Shown here: positions 42,534-45,268 of the stretch, piece after piece
How positions within the stretch are numbered: the stretch's first letter is position 1
Layout of the letters: the number at the start of each line of letters is the position of its first letter
From: Oceanococcus sp041625325
GTDB lineage: Bacteria > Pseudomonadota > Gammaproteobacteria > Nevskiales > Oceanococcaceae
Direction of reading: 5' to 3'
Assembly (NCBI GenBank): GCA_041625325.1
Contig: JBFJTN010000003.1
Location: 1-45,268, forward strand
Length of the DNA stretch: 45,268 nucleotides
Program-made: the position numbers and the translations under genes
The notes under the pieces: generated by a model
Databases searched by the model: none
Seen by the model: the letters and a program-made list of their open reading frames with translations, nothing else
Told to the model about the DNA's origin: nothing

Positions 42534-42959
42534 TCATTGTCCCGCGGAGATCACGGCGGCGGTGAGTCTGGCCGAGCAGACCGGTTCGCCGCGGTCGCTG
42601 ACCAGTTCGATCTGCCAGGTCTGCAGGCGCCGGCCGGTCTTGAGCGGTCGGGCGGTGCCCGTGACCGTGCCGCTGCGGACGGCGTTCATGTGCGAGGCGT
42701 TGATTTCCACACCCACCGCCACCTGACCCTCCTCGCAGGCCAGATTGGCTCCGATCGATCCCAGGGCTTCTGCCAGCACGCAGGACACGCCACCGTGCAG
42801 CAGGCCGAAGGGCTGGTGCACGCGCTGGCACACCTCGAGCTCGCCGCGTACGAAATCCGCGCCGATCTCGGTGATGCGGATGCCGAGCAGACCGTCGGCC
42901 CGCTCACGGGTGGACGCGTTGATGGCGGCCAGATCAGGAGACTTTTTCCAGATGCTCAT
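42534..42959 (-). CDS. PaaI-type hotdog thioesterase
   Basis: This 141-residue hotdog protein has the active-site block HQPFGLLHGGVSCVLAEALGS, as in PaaI-like acyl-CoA thioesterases, with GVEINASHMNAVRSG following. The start at 42959 lies inside the end of the next leftward gene (26-bp overlap), so the two are coupled. The exact CoA ester is unknown. Confidence 0.88.
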   Translation of the reverse strand: MSIWKKSPDLAAINASTRERADGLLGIRITEIGADFVRGELEVCQRVHQPFGLLHGGVSCVLAEALGSIGANLACEEGQVAVGVEINASHMNAVRSGTVTGTARPLKTGRRLQTWQIELVSDRGEPVCSARLTAAVISAGQ

Positions 42960-43800
42960 GAGGCTTGCTTGCTTGGGTGGGAGAAGAGGGCGGGGCGGCA
43001 TCCCCTTGAAACAGGACGCTGCGCATGGCGATCGAGCCCCAGTCGAAGCCTTCGTTGAAAAATGCGGCCTGCTCGCCAGGTCGTCGCGCTCCGGCGGCAT
43101 AGAGTAACGGATACCAGTGTTCCGGCGTGGGGTGGGCGCGACGACCGTCGGCGCTGTCCAGGGCCGCGAGCAACGCAGCGTCAGACCTGTCCTGTTGCAG
43201 CCAGTTGGCCGTGTGTTGATCAAAGCGTCGGGCCCAGTCCGGCGGCTGGCCGTCCCCGTCGCGCCTGCGCATGGCGGCGTCCGGCAGATTGTGCACCGTG
43301 TTGCCGCTGGCCAGCAGCAGGATGCCCTCGGCGCGCAGCGGGGCCAGCTGGCGGCCCAGGGCGAGATGCTCCGCCGGGGACAGGCGGCGATCCATGCTGA
43401 GCTGGACCACGGGGACATCGGCTTCGGGGTAGATCCAGCGCAGCACGCTCCAGACCCCGTGGTCCAGGCCGCGGCCCAGAACCGGCTCAGCCCGCCCGCG
43501 CCCGACCAGCTGGGCGAGCCGTTCGACCAGAGGGGGAAAGCCTGCTGCCGGATAGCGGAAGCGGCTCAGTTGCGGCGGAAATCCGGAAAAGTCGTGCAGG
43601 GTGCCCGGCGCCGGATCAGCGGTGACGAAGCCACCATCAACGAACCAGTGCGCGGAGATCGCCAGCACCGCGCGGGGCCGGGGCAGCCGCGCGCCCAGGG
43701 ACTTCAGGGCCTGGCTCCAGGGTTTGTCCTGAATGGCGTTCATGGGCGAGCCGTGACCGATGAAGAGCACCGGCATGAGAGGGGTCGTCATGTCATGCAT
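42934..43800 (-). CDS. DODA-type extradiol aromatic-ring dioxygenase-like protein
   Basis: This 288-residue protein is of the YgiD/4,5-DOPA dioxygenase family. The metal-ligand His residues lie in FIGHGSPMNA, LAISAHWFVDGG and ASGNTVHNL; EHWYPLLYAAGA is near the C-terminus. The start is taken at 43800, with alternatives at 43795 (out of frame) and 43791. The C-terminal tail beyond residue 265 is polar and variable. The natural substrate is unknown. Confidence 0.88.
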   Translation of the reverse strand: MHDMTTPLMPVLFIGHGSPMNAIQDKPWSQALKSLGARLPRPRAVLAISAHWFVDGGFVTADPAPGTLHDFSGFPPQLSRFRYPAAGFPPLVERLAQLVGRGRAEPVLGRGLDHGVWSVLRWIYPEADVPVVQLSMDRRLSPAEHLALGRQLAPLRAEGILLLASGNTVHNLPDAAMRRRDGDGQPPDWARRFDQHTANWLQQDRSDAALLAALDSADGRRAHPTPEHWYPLLYAAGARRPGEQAAFFNEGFDWGSIAMRSVLFQGDAAPPSSPTQASKPHEHLEKVS

Positions 43801-43888
43801 GGGATAGGTCCAGTGGGGCAGGATCTCGGCAGCGCGAAACGTCGGGGCGACCCCGTGGGGCCACCCCGGCAAGTCGTCGTCTGCCTGC

Positions 43889-44383
43889 TCAGGCCCGGCC
43901 GCGGAGCAGTTGGGCGTCCAGGGCAGCCCGGCCACCACCGCTGAGGAGCAGGGAGACCGAGGCCGCCAGCAGGGCCAGGGCGAACTCGTAGCCGTTGTTG
44001 CTCATGAACAGGCCATTGGTCAGATGGGTGCTCAGGATGGCCACCAGCATGGTGAAGGCCAGCACGGCGGCGGCGGGACGCACCAGCAGGCCGGCGATCA
44101 GGGCCAGGCCGCCGAAGAATTCCGCACTGCCGGCCAGCAGGGCCATCAGCAGGCCGGGTGCGAGGCCGATCGAGGCCATCCACTGGCCGGTGGCCTCCAG
44201 GCCGTAGCCGCCGAACCAGCCGAACAGCTTCTGTGCGCCATGGGCGGCGAAGATGATGCCGACAGGCAGGCGCAGGGCCAGGGGGCTCCAGCCGGCATCG
44301 CTGTGCAGGAGTCGCTGGATCGGTCGGTTCAGGCCGCTGAAAGTGGCTGAGGGAAAGTCGCTGAGCTGGGTGGCTGTGTTCAT
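43889..44383 (-). CDS. DoxX-family membrane protein
   Basis: This 164-residue protein has four membrane helices (about 41-60, 76-96, 100-120, 131-150). It has the DoxX signatures LPVGIIFAAHGAQKLFGWFGG and AEFFGGLALIAGLLVRPAA. The start at 44383 follows AAGGAG. DoxX proteins are linked to thiol and oxidative-stress functions; the role here is not known. It is divergent from the LysR gene, which is likely its regulator. Confidence 0.9.
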   Translation of the reverse strand: MNTATQLSDFPSATFSGLNRPIQRLLHSDAGWSPLALRLPVGIIFAAHGAQKLFGWFGGYGLEATGQWMASIGLAPGLLMALLAGSAEFFGGLALIAGLLVRPAAAVLAFTMLVAILSTHLTNGLFMSNNGYEFALALLAASVSLLLSGGGRAALDAQLLRGRA

Positions 44384-44504
44384 GGTGTACTCCTTGGAAA
44401 TCGGTGGGGCCAAGCCGGTGCATTGGCGTGATGGCTACTCTAATTAGGCTTTCTTACAAGATAAACGTGCTAGATTGAGAATAACTGTTGCAAAAAATGA
44501 GACA
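44384..44504. promoter_or_regulatory. Divergent promoter region doxX / lysR
   Basis: These 121 bases are distinctly AT-rich compared with the rest. On the minus strand TTATCT and TAGAGT, 16 bases apart, could serve doxX. LysR-type regulators usually bind such divergent gaps; no clear T-N11-A palindrome is singled out here. Confidence 0.45.
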
Positions 44505-45268
44505 ATGGATCGCTTTCAATCCTTGCGCAGCTTTGTCGCTGTCGTGGATGCGGGCAGCTTCGTTGCGGCTGCCGATGCACTGGGCCTGTCCAAGGCCGCG
44601 GTATCGCGCCATGTGAACCAGCTGGAGTCCCACCTGGACCAGCGCCTGCTGCAGCGCACGACCCGACGTCTGTCGCTGACCCCGGAGGGCGAACTGTTCC
44701 TGGCCCGGAGCCGGGAGATCCTGTCCAGCCTGGAGCAGGCCGAGGCGGAGATCAGCGCGCGCGGCGCCACGGTCCGCGGGCTGCTGCGCATCAATGTGCC
44801 GGTGACTTACGGGATTCGCCGTCTGGCCCCGCTGTGGGGCCGGCTGCGCGCCGCGCATCCGGCCTTGTCGCTGGACATCACCCTGGCCGATCGCCAGGTC
44901 GATCTGGTCGAGGAGGGCATAGACCTGGTCATCCGGATCGGCAGCCTGAGCAGCTCCAGCCTGGTCAGCCGGCGCCTGGCCACCACCCGCCTGGTCCTGT
45001 GTGCCCATCCTGACTATCTGGCGGCGCATGGCAGGCCCCGGCAGCCCGGCGATCTGGCCGCTCACGCGGTGATTGGCTACAGCTATCTGTCCACCGGCGA
45101 CGAGTGGCGCCTGCGGGGTCCCGAAGGCGAGGTGGCGGTGCGCACCCGGCCTGCGGTGCACAGCAACAACGGCGACACCTGCCGGGCGCTGGCCCTGGCC
45201 GGGCAGGGCATCGTGCTGCAGCCGGAATTTCTGGTGGGCGAGGATCTGGCCGCCGGTGAGCTGGTCGA
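44505..45268 (+). CDS. LysR-type regulator, cut by the right edge
   Basis: The open frame starts at ATG 44505 and runs to the window end without a stop (254 codons of an expected 295 or so). The N-terminal winged helix (about residues 1-60) has FVAVVDAGSFVAAADALGLS and KAAVSRHVNQLE. A periplasmic-binding-like effector domain follows (from about residue 88). It is divergent from doxX, so it probably controls doxX and the following leftward genes. Confidence 0.92.
   Translation, partial: MDRFQSLRSFVAVVDAGSFVAAADALGLSKAAVSRHVNQLESHLDQRLLQRTTRRLSLTPEGELFLARSREILSSLEQAEAEISARGATVRGLLRINVPVTYGIRRLAPLWGRLRAAHPALSLDITLADRQVDLVEEGIDLVIRIGSLSSSSLVSRRLATTRLVLCAHPDYLAAHGRPRQPGDLAAHAVIGYSYLSTGDEWRLRGPEGEVAVRTRPAVHSNNGDTCRALALAGQGIVLQPEFLVGEDLAAGELV

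Noticed and set aside
43789..43800. TCATGTCATGCATG near the dioxygenase start as a fourth TetR operator
   Set aside because: It contains only one half-site and lacks the N8 spacing; it is explained by clustered ATG codons.

Overview
The window is a GC-rich, gene-dense segment of a Gammaproteobacterium. This follows from the gene orders yebC-ruvC-ruvA-ruvB-ybgC-tolQRAB-pal-cpoB-queE-queC-tRNA-Lys, sucA-sucB-lpdA and ccmABCDEFGHI, together with a class III (PhaE/PhaC) polyhydroxyalkanoate synthase. I would guess the Xanthomonadales/Nevskiales/Chromatiales neighbourhood, but cannot fix the genus. I see no insertion sequences, phage genes or CRISPR array. No stretch longer than about 300 bases lacks a gene.

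Region 1 (1 to about 18 kb) is an accessory polyhydroxybutyrate (PHB) region. It opens with the 3' end of a tRNA, probably tRNA-Leu. A leftward set follows: phaB, a secreted multi-domain PHB depolymerase, a tiny phasin-like protein and the repressor gene phaR. Divergent from phaB is a rightward TetR-led run: a FabH-like condensing enzyme, an acyl-CoA ligase, two outer-membrane channel-like barrels, a lipoprotein esterase, phaE and phaC. A second rightward group follows: a small membrane protein, a sodium:solute symporter, a secreted lipase-like protein and a DUF1329 protein. A near-identical 20-bp palindrome, ACATGA-N8-TCATGT, lies in front of the depolymerase, the tetR gene and the symporter group. 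I read this as one TetR-controlled circuit that breaks down external polyester, imports the products and re-stores the carbon as intracellular PHB. That reading is an inference from sequence.

Region 2 (about 18 to 25 kb) is a complete, tightly overlapping cytochrome c maturation operon, ccmABCDEFGHI. A MaoC-type hydratase-like gene and galU follow. Region 3 (26.8 to 33 kb) encodes the 2-oxoglutarate dehydrogenase complex (sucA, sucB, lpdA) and a YfaZ-like outer-membrane protein. Region 4 (33 to 42.3 kb) holds yebC, ruvCAB, the Tol-Pal envelope system, queE/queC and tRNA-Lys(UUU).

Region 5 (42.3 kb to the end) holds a leftward hotdog thioesterase, a DODA-type extradiol dioxygenase-like protein and a DoxX membrane protein. 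A divergent LysR-type regulator is cut by the right edge. Regions 2 to 4 are conserved core functions; the novelty lies in region 1.
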